Assembly: GCA_022559845.1 (NCBI GenBank)
Contig: CM040125.1
Location: forward strand, 290,146,200-290,210,199
Source: Amorphophallus konjac
Taxonomy: Eukaryota > Streptophyta > Magnoliopsida > Alismatales > Araceae
Reading direction: 5' to 3'
Length of the DNA: 64,000 nt
Part shown: positions 11,754 through 24,073 of the stretch, piece by piece
How the letters are laid out: every line of letters begins with the position of its first letter
Numbering within the stretch: the first letter of the stretch is position 1
Translations under genes and position numbers: made by a program
The notes under the pieces: generated by a model
Database searches by the model: none
What the model was told of the DNA's origin: nothing
The model's input: the letters and a program-made list of their open reading frames with translations, nothing else

Positions 11754-11909
11754 TAACGGTCTATACCCAAACCATCAGGATCAAGTAACGCATCGGGTGG
11801 AGGCCGTTAGAAAGGACAGAGCCCAACCTTGCAGAACTGAGCAGCAGGAAGAGTAACGGATCAGAGATGGTGCGTTATATACAAGTAACGGCCAAATGCT
11901 AGACCGTTA
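11754..11909. promoter_or_regulatory. Four 24-bp quasi-palindromes downstream of antisense gene 1
   Basis: Units at 11754-11777 (right arm decayed to CCATCA), 11786-11809, 11854-11877 and 11886-11909. The preceding 11354-11753 holds no gene; it is low-complexity sequence rich in GAATG and ATG words. Confidence 0.75.
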
Positions 11910-11962
11910 GAGATGGCAGAGCAATGTTGAACTACGAACGTACTGACTGTACTCAGTGTGTA

Positions 11963-12831
11963 TAGACCTTGCCAAAGCGATGTGTAGACTTCGAGTGCAG
12001 ACGTCCAGATGATGTATAGACTTCATGAACACAGCAGCAAGGATGTATGGACTTGGACAAGGGATGTACAGACTTGGGGCTTGTGCTCACGTTGGGCAAT
12101 GTATAGACTTGAATCAAGAATGTACAGACTTGAAGCGGTGTGGACGTATAGACTTGGGATGAAGACTGTACAGACTTGGAGAATGTATGGACTTTGAATG
12201 AAGACTGTACAGACTTGGAGAATGTATGGACTTTGACTGAAGACTGTACATACTTGGGGAGACATGGAATGTTTAGACTTGGGGAACGTACACACTTGGA
12301 TGAAGAATGTACAGACTTGGGGAATGTACACACTTGGATGAAGAATGTACAGACTTGAACGACGTGTAGACTTTGGACGAAGGCTGTACAGACTTGGGGG
12401 AAGGTATGGGAATGTATAGACTTCAACAAATGTATGGACTTCAACGAATGTATAGACTTGCACCTGATGTATGGACTTCAAAGTGAATGGGATGTATAGA
12501 CTTCAACGAATGTGACGTATAGACATCAACAAATGGGATGTATAGACTTCAAAGAATGGGATGTATAGACTTCAAAGAATGTGGGATGTATAGACTTGGG
12601 TGAAGATGTGGAATGTATAGACTTGGGTGAAGATGTGGAATGTATAGACTTCAAAAATGATGTATGAACTTGAAGCCGATGTACAGACTTGAAGCTGATG
12701 TACAGACTTCAACGAATGTACAGATTTAATCAATGGTGTATGGACTTCAAAAATGCATGGACTTGAACTAATGTACAGACTTCAACATGATAAATGAATG
12801 CAGACTGGGATGATGAAGGGGATGTATAGAC
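11963..12831. repeat. Array of about 39 TGTAYAGACTT motifs
   Basis: The 10-12 bp word TGTATAGACTT or TGTACAGACTT, with variants such as TGTATGGACTT, recurs about 39 times at spacings of mostly 17-27 bp, separated by short variable linkers (TGGGGAATG, CAACGAATG, GATGAAGAA). The array occupies nearly all of the gap between the two antisense genes. Open frames on both strands here are by-products of the repeat. Confidence 0.85.
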
Positions 12832-12853
12832 TTAACCAAATATGCAGGAAATG

Positions 12854-13110
12854 TGACGGTTCAGGCGCAGTGCGTCGGAGGCAGATAACGACCATGAGCA
12901 AGACCGTTGAGAATGATTGACCAAGCAGAGGCCAAAACTGATCAGCAGAGAATGTAACGGCTCAGAGATAACGCGTCACAAGAATATAACGGTCTAATTC
13001 TAGACCGTTAAGCTTGACAGAACAGGTTTGATCAAATTAAACCCACAGAAAATGTGACGGCCCAGCTCTGGCGCGTTAGAGGAAAGTGACGGTCTAGCGA
13101 CAGACTGTTT
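12854..13110. promoter_or_regulatory. Six 24-bp quasi-palindromes upstream of antisense gene 2
   Basis: Units at 12854, 12886, 12955, 12987, 13055 and 13087, each 24 bp. The unit at 12987-13010 is a perfect 10-bp inverted repeat, TAACGGTCTA and TAGACCGTTA around ATTC. The cluster ends 232 bp before the gene 2 ATG. Confidence 0.8.
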
Positions 13111-13342
13111 GATAATGAATTGTACTCCGAGACGGATTGAGCCGCAAGGGGCAAAACCCGAGATAGGAAGCCTTAAATCCATTCTAGACTCCTCCCAGAC
13201 TCAAGATAAAGCCTTCCAATCCGAATCTTATCTCTTTAAAGCCGAAACCAAACCTTTAAAACTTGGAAACTTAGCCAAAATCGTATCTTTCTGAATTCTC
13301 TGCTAGAAGGCTGAAAAACCCCTCCTAAGGGCAGGAAATAAG

Positions 13343-14772
13343 ATGAAGAGAAGCTTCGAGGTGATAGCTATGGAGGAGAAAGTCTACGCCGGACCCAAAG
13401 CTGCAAGAAAGGAGTACGGAGAGCTACAAAGGCTGACCTCAATTCCCAAGCACCTAAGCTCCAATGCTCAAAGAGTGGTAAGCTTCCATGACCTAACCAA
13501 GTTCAGAAATTCCTGCACTTCATCTTCTTCCTCATGATCTTCTTCTTTTCTTAGCCCCTCCCCGGTCCAAGATGCTATTCTAATCTGAAGTGGGTGGCTC
13601 CCATGGTAAAGGCACTCCCTTTAGAGGTTACATCAATTCTCAAAGCATGGCACCTCCAACCTCCCTTGGTTGTAGGCAAGAATTTCCAAAAATTGACATT
13701 AGATTCGCCTAGTATTTCAGCCCTCATAGAGTTGTGGCATCCACAAACACACACCTTCATCTTCCCTTCCTTCGAAGCAACGATCCTATTAGAGGAGGTA
13801 GAAACCTACCTAGCCCTTCCTAAGACTAAGGCCGGGAATGAAGACCGAGTTTGCTACACGATTGAGCCTATCGACCCGTCCTTGATTTTGAGTGATTTCA
13901 TCCATAATCAAAAGGACGTGATGACCATGATCAGCCCACAGCACATACACTTGATACCTTTAGCCCAATGGATAATGTCTCATTGTAAAAATACGTGGGA
14001 GAGACATGAAGCCATAGCCAAGGTGGTGGCGGTTTGCTTATATGGAGTTTTTCTTTTCACTACTACCGATCACCTCTTAGATACCCAAAATCTCAGCATT
14101 ATTAGTGGGTTGTGGCGGGGAATGTCCCTTTCTCAAACGATCCTCTCATACTTCTATGAAGGACTAAGCTCGGCTTGCCTAGGAGGACCCTTATTCGGTT
14201 CCATGATACTCCTTGAGTGTTGGATGGGCGTGAGGATCAAGTTCCAACCAAAGGAAGATATTAGTTCTGCTAGCCGGATCTTCGGGAGCCACCCTCTCTT
14301 TTTCATTGGAGGGGCATCTGGATTTTCTTCACAGGTTGAATGTAAGACGGCGAACAAGAAAACTCGGGATGAATGGCGCCTCTTCTTCAACACCCTTCCA
14401 ATGGAGAAATTCATCATGCGACCAAGGATCCTTCGGAGCGCTCTTCTTAGAATACCGCGGCGTCACGGCCTGGACCTCCAGCTAGTGGGAAATACTACCA
14501 TGGCGATCTACAACCCACACCGGTGCCATCTTCAGATCGGGCTTCCTCGGATTGAAGCTCCTGCACTATCATACTACCCTCCCCTTCTACCTAGGAAGAT
14601 GGGGACCGAGGATGATGAGAGAGCAGTCCGGAACGTGCTGACCATGTGGGAGATCAGCAAGGTGCGCCCGTGGCAAGAAGAAGTAGAAGAGAACAACGAA
14701 GCACGCCGTGGCTACCTAAAAGAGTTGAGGAAGATCCGCCCTTTTGCGGATAAGAGGCTGAATGTAGTTTGA
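13343..14772 (+). CDS. Antisense gene 2 of element B: PMD-related protein, intact
   Basis: Two exons, 13343-13477 and 13555-14772, joined by a 77-bp GT-AG intron with a pyrimidine-rich acceptor ending CTTTTCTTAG. The junction is in phase 0 and the product is 450 residues with no stop or frameshift. Residues about 105-135 (LWHPQTHTFIFPSFEATI, then LEEVETYLALP) resemble the N-terminal signature of the plant mobile domain / DUF7745-like proteins. The middle is hydrophobic and Trp-rich; the C-terminus is charged (EEVEENNEARRGYLKELRK). I assign the family by pattern only. It lies antisense to the gag-pol of element B, about 1.6 kb from the integrase end, between two clusters of 24-bp palindromes. 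Its intactness contrasts with the decayed pol and with gene 1. A nuclear role linked to silencing or its suppression is inference. Confidence 0.78.
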
Positions 14773-14939
14773 ATTTCTTTTTATGAATGATGTTATTTGA
14801 CAATCAGAGTTGGAATTTTTATCAATCTCATGTTGCATTAAATTCATGTGAATAAGGTAAGATTACCTTAACTGAATGGACATGAACTTGTGGCTTGATT
14901 TGGTTAGAACGACCAGTAGAACCGGGCTTCTAGAGAATG

Positions 14940-15187
14940 TAACGGATCTGAGCAGGGCCGTTACAAGGAGATAACGGTGGGGAGATAGGCCGTTATAGTG
15001 TATGCTCAGAGAACTAAATCCTCTGGAGGAAGTAACGGTCCAACGATGGACCGTTAGGAGTAGTAACGGTCGTGCCCCAGGCCGTTAGAGAGAGAGCTGC
15101 TGAGAGAGTCAAAGTGAAGGCCTGAAGAGATGTAACTGGCTAGCATGGATCGTTAAACGAATGTCACGGCCTGTACCTGGCGCATCA
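14940..15187. promoter_or_regulatory. Six quasi-palindromes downstream of antisense gene 2
   Basis: Units at 14940, 14972, 15033, 15064, 15133 (degenerate, 23 bp) and 15164. Four have complete TAACGG and CCGTTA arms, the best-preserved group in the element. Confidence 0.8.
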
Positions 15188-15404
15188 CAGCCTTGAACCT
15201 GTATAGTTGTGAGATTTCAGCTTTGTTCTTGGTCCTGCGTTTTGCACATACTAAAAAACGGAGCAAGTTAGATCTGTTTTTAGACTCAACCCCTTGCCTC
15301 GAAGCGAGTTAGATAATGACCGTTTCTTGATATTTGGTCAAGGGGTGGAGCCTTATTAAATAGGTGGGAAAAACATAATAGAAATAATGCGATGCATGCG
15401 ATGC

Positions 15405-15591
15405 ATATGATGGTATTTTTGGATTTTGGAAAATATATTCGAATTTTTGTATGTTTTGGAAATATTTGATTTTTTTGGATTTTTGAAATATGTGTTTTTT
15501 TTTGGAATTTTGAAATATATGTTGTTTTTGGATTTTGAAATATATTATGTTTTTAGATTTTGAAATATATGATGTTTTTGGATTTTGAAAA
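15405..15591. repeat. AT-rich tandem repeat
   Basis: About eight diverged copies of a 20-27 bp unit containing TTTTTGGATTTTGAAATAT. Non-coding. Confidence 0.75.
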
Positions 15592-16358
15592 CCAGGGCTT
15601 TCCCTTAGCAACGCGAGCCCTCCGCATCGTATTGAGAGTCCCGAGGTTGGATTGCAATGAGGTGACAACCCCTGACCAAGGCCCAGATTTTCATGACGGT
15701 GTTTCTACCAGGGCCATACCCAGGGTACTAGTTTCAATCCTGAAAAAGGAAAATAGAATACGGGTGTAAGCTTAGGCCAGACTTAGAAGTTTTTAGGACT
15801 TGAGTTCCTTTCCAGACAACCAATTAGAGATTTGTTCTGTTGCGCCAGGGCTTCGTGTCCGTCATTGAACCTTAGTCCACTCTAGGCATGTGTGCGACCA
15901 GGCTCATTCATCCCGCGGGGAACTATACTGCCACTCTTGTCATGCCTAGACTTCTTTTTCTTTCTTACTTTTTTGGAGCTTTGGAATCATATTCAATAGA
16001 CCTTCGAGATGATACTTTTGATTTTTTATCGTAGAGATTAATCCTTTGCTTTCTTTTTCTTGCTCTTTTGCTTGTGGCGTTAGGTCATAACGGACTGCCC
16101 CTATTTGAGACCTCCTCTCGTCAAGGTGCCTAGATTGGTTGCCGCCTCCTTATTTACTTCTTGCCCCTGGATTCAGCCGAAGGAAGAAACGGACAGGGAT
16201 GTAGACTTTCCCCCAAAGCATGGCCAAGGAGAAACGGTGTCTTTTAAAGTGGAAAACCTGACCAGGGACGTCGTGTGGTGTGTGATTGCCTTTACTCGGG
16301 ACCCTTTTTAGAGAAATAGGAGGAACATCTTGTTGCCCGGGGTGGCACTAATTAGACT
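15592..16358. other. Non-coding 3' region of element B next to the integrase end
   Basis: I see nothing supportable as a gene. The short + strand open frames (for example 16105-16311) have no motif or conserved context. Confidence 0.45.
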
Positions 16359-19300
16359 CTAAGGAAAGAACCGCTTAAGGTACAACCCATTCCACGGGTG
16401 AGAGAGCTAATCACCTTCCGCATTTACTAAGCGATAAGCATTCCCTAGATAAGCTTCTTTCACGACAAACGGCCCTTCCCAGTTAGGTTGCAATTTAGAC
16501 CTAGGACCTGCAGACCGAATGAATTTACGTTTCAAAACCATATCACCTGTTTGAAATTTACATTCGATTACCTTCTTTTGAAAATAACGCGAAACTCTCT
16601 TTTGATAAACGGATACGTGATCGGCCGCGTTCATCCTCTTCTCATCTAAGAGTTCCAACTGGACAAGCAACGCCTCTCGACGTTCATCGAGATTAAGTTC
16701 TTTATCGAGCTGCACTCTAAGGGAAGGGATCAAGATCTCATATGGGAGCACCGCCTCCATCCCGTAGGTAAGAGCATGGGGAGTTTGTCCTTTGGGAGTA
16801 CGGACGGAGGTGCGGGAAGCCCATAGAGCTTCCACTAATTTTTCTGGCTAATCGGAAAACTTATGAGATTCACATGTTTTCTTTATGATTTTAAGAAGGG
16901 TTTTATTAGTGGCCTCGGCTTGACCGTTGCCTTGAGGATAATATGGAGATGAATGATGCAATGCAATGTTGAACTTCTTACATAGGTCCTTGAGCTCTTG
17001 AGATACAAACTGGGGTCCGTTGTCGGTGATGATGCTACTTGGCACTCCGAACCGTGAGATGATATTCTTCATGATAAAGCGGCACACTGTTGAAGCTTTG
17101 ATCTCGGCGTATGCCTCGGCTTCGGCCCATTTGGTGAAGTACTCAGTGGCGGTAAGGATAAAGGATTTTTGCTTGATCTGAGAATTAGGATCACCGAGCG
17201 GGCCGACAACGTCGAAAGCCCACATAGAGAATGGCCAAGGAGCGGAAAGAGGATGGAGAGATGAAGCTGGAGCATGGATTTTATCAGCATGGAGTTGGCA
17301 CTTAAGACACCTCCAGACATAGAGGGAGCAATCTTCCTCTAGAGTGGGCCAGTAGTAGCCCTGCCTAAGGATTTTCTTCGCTAGAGCCTGGCCATTGACA
17401 TGACCTCCACACTCACTAGAGTGGGCTGCTTCAGCCACTTTCCAAGCCTCATTATCATCCAAGCATCTCATGAGCATTCCATTAGTAGCGCGCCTGTATA
17501 GTTCTCCTGCAACAATAGTATACCTTGAGGCGGCTCTCCTTATTGACTTGCGCTGCTCAGCGTTTGCCCCTTCTGGGAATGATCCTTCTTTGCAAAATAA
17601 CTCGATTTCGTGATACCAAAGCAATTCCTCTTCGTCCAGAATCTCTTCTAGCTCCATTAAAGATAGTTCCTTTAGATCTTCCTTCTCAGCCCTCGCCTCT
17701 ACAGCTTTCCTAAGGTTGATGAACCAAGGGTCCTGAAGAGAGGGTGCGTCCAATCTCTAAACGACGATAGTCTCAGTGTTCCGACTGAGAGGAAAAGATA
17801 GAGAGGAAGCAAGAGATGCTAGAGCGTCGGCTAGAATGTTTTGAGAATAAGGAGTATGGCTGTAGATTAGCTTACGGAATTGCCTAGCAAGAAGCATGAC
17901 CAAATCTTGATATGGCTTGAGTTTGGGGTCGCCAGTACGGTAAGTGGATAGAACTTGCCGTAAGACGAGCTGAGAGTCTCCGATGATGTTTAAATAACGC
18001 GCACCTAGGAGATAGGCATGCTTCAGTCCAGCCAGGAGAGCTTCGTACTCAGCGATGTTGTTGTAGCAGGAAATCGAAGTTGATAAGCAAAGGGAATAGT
18101 TACACCTTCGGGATTAAGCAGAACAGCGCCGATCCCTCGGCCTTGAGAATTAAGTGCACCATCGAAGTGCAGAGACCAGAAGGGATGGTGAGAGAGAACT
18201 GAGAGATGCTCATCAGGGAAATCATCCTGAATAGAATCAGTGTGAGGAATAGGAAGATGGGCAAGATGCTCAGCGATGGCGTATCCTCTGACCGCCTTCT
18301 GAATGACAAATGTGATCTCGAATTGAGAGAGGAAGCTCTGCCAGCGAGCTAACCTACTAGAAAGGACAGGCTTTTCTAAGAGATAGCGAATCGGGTCCAT
18401 TCTAGAGATCAACCTAACTGGGTGGGCAATGAAATAGTGTTTAAGCTTCTGAGCTACCCACACTAAGGCGGCACAAGTCTTCTCCATAGTGGTGTATCTG
18501 GACTCAGCTGGGTTAAACAACCGAGAGAGGTAATAAGTAGCCCGCTCTTTCCGTTCATCGTCTAGTTGTGCTAATACCGCCCCTAGGGAGTCTTCAATAA
18601 CCGAGATGTATAGGATTAGGGGTTTCCCAGGGACAGAGGTTGCAAAATCGGGGGATTTGATAGATATTCTTTTAAGTCCTCGTAAGCCTTTTGACAATCT
18701 TCATTCCATTCAAACTTAACCCCCGCCTTAAGCAATTCATAAAATGGACGGCACCTTTGAGAATGTTGGGATATGAATCTTCTAATGAATTACAATCGAC
18801 CGATCAATCATCGAAGTTCCGTAATGTTCTTAGGCGGAGGCATGTCCATGACTGCCTGTGCTTTGTTAGGATCAATCTGGATCCCCCGCTTGCTCACTAT
18901 GAAACCTAACAGCTTCCCTGAAGAGACTCCGAATACACACTTCTTCGGATTCATCTTAAGCTTGTACTCCCTAGCTCTTTGCAGCACCTTAGCCAGAATA
19001 GAGGGGTGTTCTTCTTTGGTTCTTGACTTCACCAAAATGTCATCCACGTAAGCTTCCATATAGATATGCATCATGTCGTGGAAGATGGCCATCATTGCCC
19101 TTTGATAGGTGGCACCTGCATTCTTCTGACCGAACGGCAAAACCACATAACAATATGTGCCCCAGGGCGTGGTGAAGGAGGTTTTCTCTTGATCTTCTGG
19201 AGAAAGACGGATCTGATTATATCCTGAGTAACCATCCATGAATGACAACGATTCGTACCCGGCGGTACTATCGACCAAGACATCAATGTGAGGCAGCAAG

Positions 19301-20332
19301 AAATCATCCTTGGGACATGCTTTATTGAGATCCCTGAAATCGATGCAAATACGCACCTTGCCATCCTTCTTGATGACAGGGACTATGTTTGCCACCCACT
19401 GAGGATATAGAACAACTCTAATGAATCTGGCCTTATATAACTTGTCAACTTCTTCTTTAATCCTTAAGGCCATGTGGGGGTGAAATCTTCTTGACCGTTG
19501 TTTCACAGGTGTTGCCCCTGGTTTAAGCACGAGTCGATGCTCCACTAAAGAGGGGTCAAGACCTGGCATGTCCACAGAAGGCCAGGCGAAGGAATCGCTA
19601 TACTCCCTTAGAACCTTGATCAGATCTTCTTCTACTTGTGGAGGGAGATTAGCGGCAATAACGATGGGCCTTGGGTCTTCTTCAGTTCCCAGATTGATTT
19701 CCTTTGTAGGTTCATCCACGGCTGACGACGGTTCGTCGAATTTCTTAAGTCCTTGTGCGTACAGATCAGCAGTGTCATCTACGTCGCTGTCCTCATTAAC
19801 CGGATCTTTTTCATCCAGGATTTCATAGACGCCGAGTCTGTCATCGCTCCACGCCCCTTCTATTTCTTCTTCTTCTTCAATCATAATTGCCGTAGCAACA
19901 AATTCTGGACATTTCAAAAGGGCATGATAACGCTGAGCTAGGTCTTGCAAGAACCTATCAGGAACAGATTTGGGAGGACGCGCAAGTGGGCGCGACTCAG
20001 AGGAGGAAGGGTTGGACGACCTAGAACAAGACCCTACTTCTTTAGACCTAACTAATTCTACTTCCCTAGACTCGATAGACCTTAATCCTAACCTAGGAGA
20101 AAGGAGACCTAGTGGAAGGGAAGGAGCAGGGGACTCGTGCCCTTGGGATGAGGATGGAAACAGGGTAGCATAATCTTCCACTGAAATCTCCGTTTCGAAT
20201 TTGACATTTTTTTTTGGAGATCAGCAGAGACTACACAGCAAGATGGAGGAGGCGGGAGCTGCATAGGGAATAGCTCAGGGAAGATATAGTCAAAGAAGCG
20301 ATCGGAAGATGAGAACCACATCTCGTGGAGTT
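16359..20332 (-). pseudogene. pol: Element B pol: reverse transcriptase, RNase H, second RNase H, integrase
   Basis: Reads leftwards from the insertion site of element C. The frame 20181-18808 holds an acidic linker and the gypsy reverse transcriptase, with FRDLNKACPKDD, the YVDDILVKS catalytic box and NPKKCVFGVSSGKLLGF. From 18808 to 18650 there are two stops and a frameshift before RNase H (18697-18023). A second, archaeal-type RNase H begins LHFDGALNSQGRGIGAVLL and runs on with stops. Integrase (17753-16407) has a zinc-binding His/Cys region, the Asp of FDVVGPLG, the Asp of TDNGPQF and the Glu of NGQAEATNK, then a C-terminal stretch ending NGLYLKRFFP at 16359. A stop near 16846 replaces a Trp. 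There is no chromodomain, as expected for Tat-type elements. Not functional as it stands. Confidence 0.9.
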
Positions 20333-20337
20333 GGGCG
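20333..20337. other. Target-site duplication of element C, left copy (GGGCG)
   Basis: GGGCG directly precedes the TGTTGACACC start of element C and is repeated directly after its end at 38219-38223. Confidence 0.92.
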
Positions 20338-20719
20338 TGTTGACACCTGAAATATAATAGACAATAGAAACGAGACATAATGGAAGATTGAGTGAAAGAT
20401 GAAGATCCCGGAAGTCCCTGCAAGACCAGGATTACGGAAGATTTATCACTGAAGCTACCACCCGGCTGAAGCCCTCCCCGGCCAAGCTGATGTCTGGTAT
20501 TGTCGTCGCTCAGACGGCACTACTGATGAAGAACTGCAGTCCACTGACTGATGAAAATCTCCATAAATATTCTGATGAAGCTATGCTAACTCACCAATTG
20601 ATGGGCCTTCGCCTAGCCTGACGGACTCGAGGGACCGACAAATGAAGGGACAGATTAAGCGGCCTTAACAACTCAAGCTTACTGATGAGGAAGCATAAAA
20701 GACTAAAAGATCTAAACGG

Positions 20720-23060
20720 GCCCAGCCGTGTGGCACCGAGAGCCCAACAATACCCATATGAGGAAGGGGCGCCGGGAAGCCTACTGCCTCCGAATAAGGC
20801 GTGCCGGGAGCTTATCAACCGGGCGCCGAGATGATCATGCCGATAGGGAGGGGGTGCTATGCCTATAAAACCCCCTTTCTCTCGAGACGAACAAGAAGAC
20901 GGAGGAGAGAAAAGAAAACCTCATCCAGAAAATAGATAGAAAAGAGAGAAGAGACCCTACTGAAAAGAAAGAAGAAGAGAAGAAGAAGAAAAAGCTCCAG
21001 GTGGGCTGCTCGGGGGAGGGAGAGGAGTCAATGCTCCACCCTCCCCCCCCCATGTTTGCTTTTATTTTGATTTCCTCTGTATGTAATGGTATATGCCTTC
21101 ATCCTTTAGCTATTCAGATGAGGTCGAGAGTTCTTTTCTTCCCTGCCTCTGTTCCTCCCCTTACCCGTTTCTCAACTTTAGCCTTGCAGTCGATGTAAGT
21201 GGTGATAATGAGATGAAATGAAATTTAGTGGTTGCCGTGCTTGATATTAGGCAATCAAAGTTTTGCCCTCTGTCTTTCTATGAATGTATCTTTCATCTGA
21301 ACGTCCAATATTCTAGACGTTTCAGTTTTCAGAGTCATCCCCGTGAGTCTGTGCTTCAAAGAGGAAGGAAGTCAGGGCCCCAATCCTTATCTAATGGGTT
21401 ATTGGGTCCTGTTTCCCTCTCCCCTCCTGTCTCGACGGCAGATTCTTCGCAGGCATTTGAGTTTCTTGCGAGGCCCCCAAGCCGTTTAGGAATCAGAGAC
21501 ATCAATCTCTTGATTTCCTGAATTGCTGGCTATAGAAGATGTGTCCCGTCTGTAGACGAATGCGATTCCAGGAGGTTCTGATAAGTGATGACCTTGACCC
21601 TTCGGTCCCTCAGCAAAACCCTAATGCCATGGCATCGAAGTCCACAGTGCCAGACTGATTTGATCCCTAGATACGGTCCCAATCAAATCTGAATTCCAAA
21701 ACAGGGCTGTCGGAGCTTCTCGGCAGCAACAGCCCTCGGCGCAATGGTGAGCACGCCGGGAACCAGCGCGCCGAGAACCCCCTTGCCTATTCATCTTCCT
21801 ATGCCGAGAGCCCCTCTTTGGCTAATCAATCCGCGCCGAGATCCTCCCTTCAGGCCAATACACTCATACCGGGAGCCTGTCTCTTCATCTGCCTTTCAAC
21901 CCTTGTCCAACCTGTTATATCGGCTGAAGAGGATATTCATGGTCGCCATATGTACCTCAGGGATGAGATTAACGGGAGGAAACCCCCCCTACATCATCTT
22001 AGATCAAATCCATTCATAACCCTATAACCTAAGGGGCCATACCACTGTATAAGCCCCGACGGTTCTTGAGGGGATAGCAAGCATTGCCATGGGCACCTGC
22101 ATCATCAGGGAGCCCAAGCCTTCTTTTCGGTTATCATCCCGTACCCGTGGATGACGGCCTATTTCCTTTGGCATGACCCGAAAGAAGGGGAAACGCTGCC
22201 GAAATTCTATCCAATAGGGTGAACCCCGGAAGGCCAAGGGAGTGTGATCGATATGCACCCCGCTTGACTCTATCCATCGGGAAAATGAATATCATAGACC
22301 CTCCAACCGAGCAGGGAGTTCAAAGGGGAAGATCCCCCGCTGTTTATCTGGATTCCATCCCGTCGCTATGTGGATGGCTTCCTATCCCTATTTGGCATGT
22401 CTATAAGCCCGGGGGATATGCCGCCTAATTCAATTCATCCAAGCTCGACACGTTAATCATCTGCCGGCTCCCCTTTATATGCATGCCTGTTTAAGATGGG
22501 ACAGAGCCAACAAAGCCCCAATCCTCACTGTGGATTTCTGGGCCTTGTTTCCCCCCTCTCTCCCTCGATGTCATCGATGATTTAATCGTCGCGGAGTCCG
22601 TGATTTTCTTCTCAAATTTCTCAAGCCACTAGGGCCATTGCAGAGATCAGAGTTTGTCGTCTCTCGATCTCCTGGATGGTCGGCAATACTGATGGCCTGA
22701 AGCCTGTTCTTGAGAGCTCGAAGGCCCGGTGACTCTGATCCCTCGAACCCCTTTCATCTGTGACCCTCTGCTGTCAACCTGGTAGGCCCCTGGCTCTTTC
22801 CTCACTTGCCTCCTGAATCCATTCCCCAGGCCATGTCTGAATCCCGTGAAAAACCCCCAAAACAGGGTACCGTAAAACCCCATAAGCCCTCACGGCGCTC
22901 AAAGCCCAGCACCTTCTCGGCGTGAATAGTTCCCGGCGCGGCGCGTGCCAGGAACTCCCGCGCCGAGATCCTCTTTTTCCTCCCTTTGGCCTAGGCCGAT
23001 AACCCCCTTCATGGCGCGCCGGGAGCTCCCTTCAGGCGACGCCGAGAAGCCGGGCCATAC
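20720..23060 (+). promoter_or_regulatory. Recurrent CGCCGRGA words in the C LTR
   Basis: Variants of CGCCGAGA, CGCCGGGA and their complements recur about 16 times, grouped at 20728-20832 (just upstream of the TATA box), 21726-21870 and 22905-23050. Examples are CGCCGGGAAGCC, CGCCGAGATGAT, CGCCGAGAACCC and CGCCGGGAGCTCCC. The last two groups are repeated in the 3' LTR. Function is unknown. Confidence 0.55.
20864..20870 (+). promoter_or_regulatory. TATA box of the element C LTR
   Basis: TATAAAA in the context CCTATAAAACCCCC, about 530 bp into the LTR. Transcription would start near 20895-20900. The 3' LTR counterpart is hidden by the gap. Confidence 0.75.
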
Positions 23061-23980
23061 TCCTGATCCTTACGCCAAGAACCTCTTTCTTCTTGGCCTA
23101 AACCTTGATCCCCATATTGTACCTATCCAAGGGATATACGGAGAACACTTGGCATCCCTCAGGAAATAAATCAATGGGGAGGACCTCCCCTACATTGTTC
23201 TGTTCCGATCCCGATTTCTTTATAACCTTATGGACTTAACGGGCTACGTCACTACATGTGCTCCGAAGGGTTCCGAAGGAACATAAATCGGTGCTATGGA
23301 TGTGGGTGATGGCCCCGGGCCTGGTGCCCCCTTCTTTTCCGGCTTTCATCCCGGCATCCCGTGGATGATGGCTTATCTCCTCTTGGCATAATCCAGGATA
23401 AAGGGGATATGCTGCCAAAATTCATTCGTATCACCTTGAGTGATCATGGTATTCTCTCCTAACCCCGCTGGCCCACGGAGTTCTGCCCTTGCATGTTCTT
23501 CGATGGTCTTCCGAAGGGGGATATCAATAAGACATCACGCCTGAACAGGGTGTGCCATGCCGCACCGGTCCTTATCCGGATCCCGGGTTAGATATACCCA
23601 ATCTTTTATGGATCCCACCCTGCCGCTGCATGGGTGGTTTCCTATCCCCATCTGGCATAGTCCAAGGTAATGGGGACATGCCGCTGGATTTGCTCCGCAT
23701 TTGATGTATCCTTGCTTCACTCAGGCCATTTAACGCCCTACTGATGAACCAACCATCTCTCTCGTTTGAGTCTTATTTTTGCCGCTACCTTCCTCCTATT
23801 TTTGACGTTTAATCAAGGGTTGTCCTTCTTAGGAAGGGCGTAATTAACGTCATAGCCTTTATGGTATGACGGACTTCGGGTCTCGACTCGAACTTCATAA
23901 TCGACTGATTAAAAGTCAGATCGAGCGCATAATAAAATTGTCACCCCGGTGACTGGCACGCCAATAAATTAATAAATAAT

Positions 23981-23981
<1 letters not shown>

Positions 23982-24041
<60 letters not shown>
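23982..24041. repeat. CA/TA microsatellite near the 5' LTR end of C
   Basis: About 23 CA units followed by seven TA units, starting about 90 bp before the LTR end. The 3' LTR has only about nine CA units at the same place. Confidence 0.95.
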
Positions 24042-24073
24042 AGAAGAGAACGAGAAAGTGCGTTCCACAAGTC

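Larger units (their letters stand above)
20338..24069 (+). repeat. 5' LTR of element C (3732 bp)
   Basis: Starts TGTTGACACCTG after the duplication GGGCG and ends GTTCCACA, five bases before the primer-binding site. From 21605 to the end it matches 35779-38218. It includes a TATA box at 20864, a CA/TA microsatellite near its end, and a recurrent CGCCGRGA word in three groups. Confidence 0.9.

Noticed and set aside
11953..12481. Several 60-160 codon frames on both strands
   Set aside because: They are periodic readings of the TGTAYAGACTT array, not proteins.
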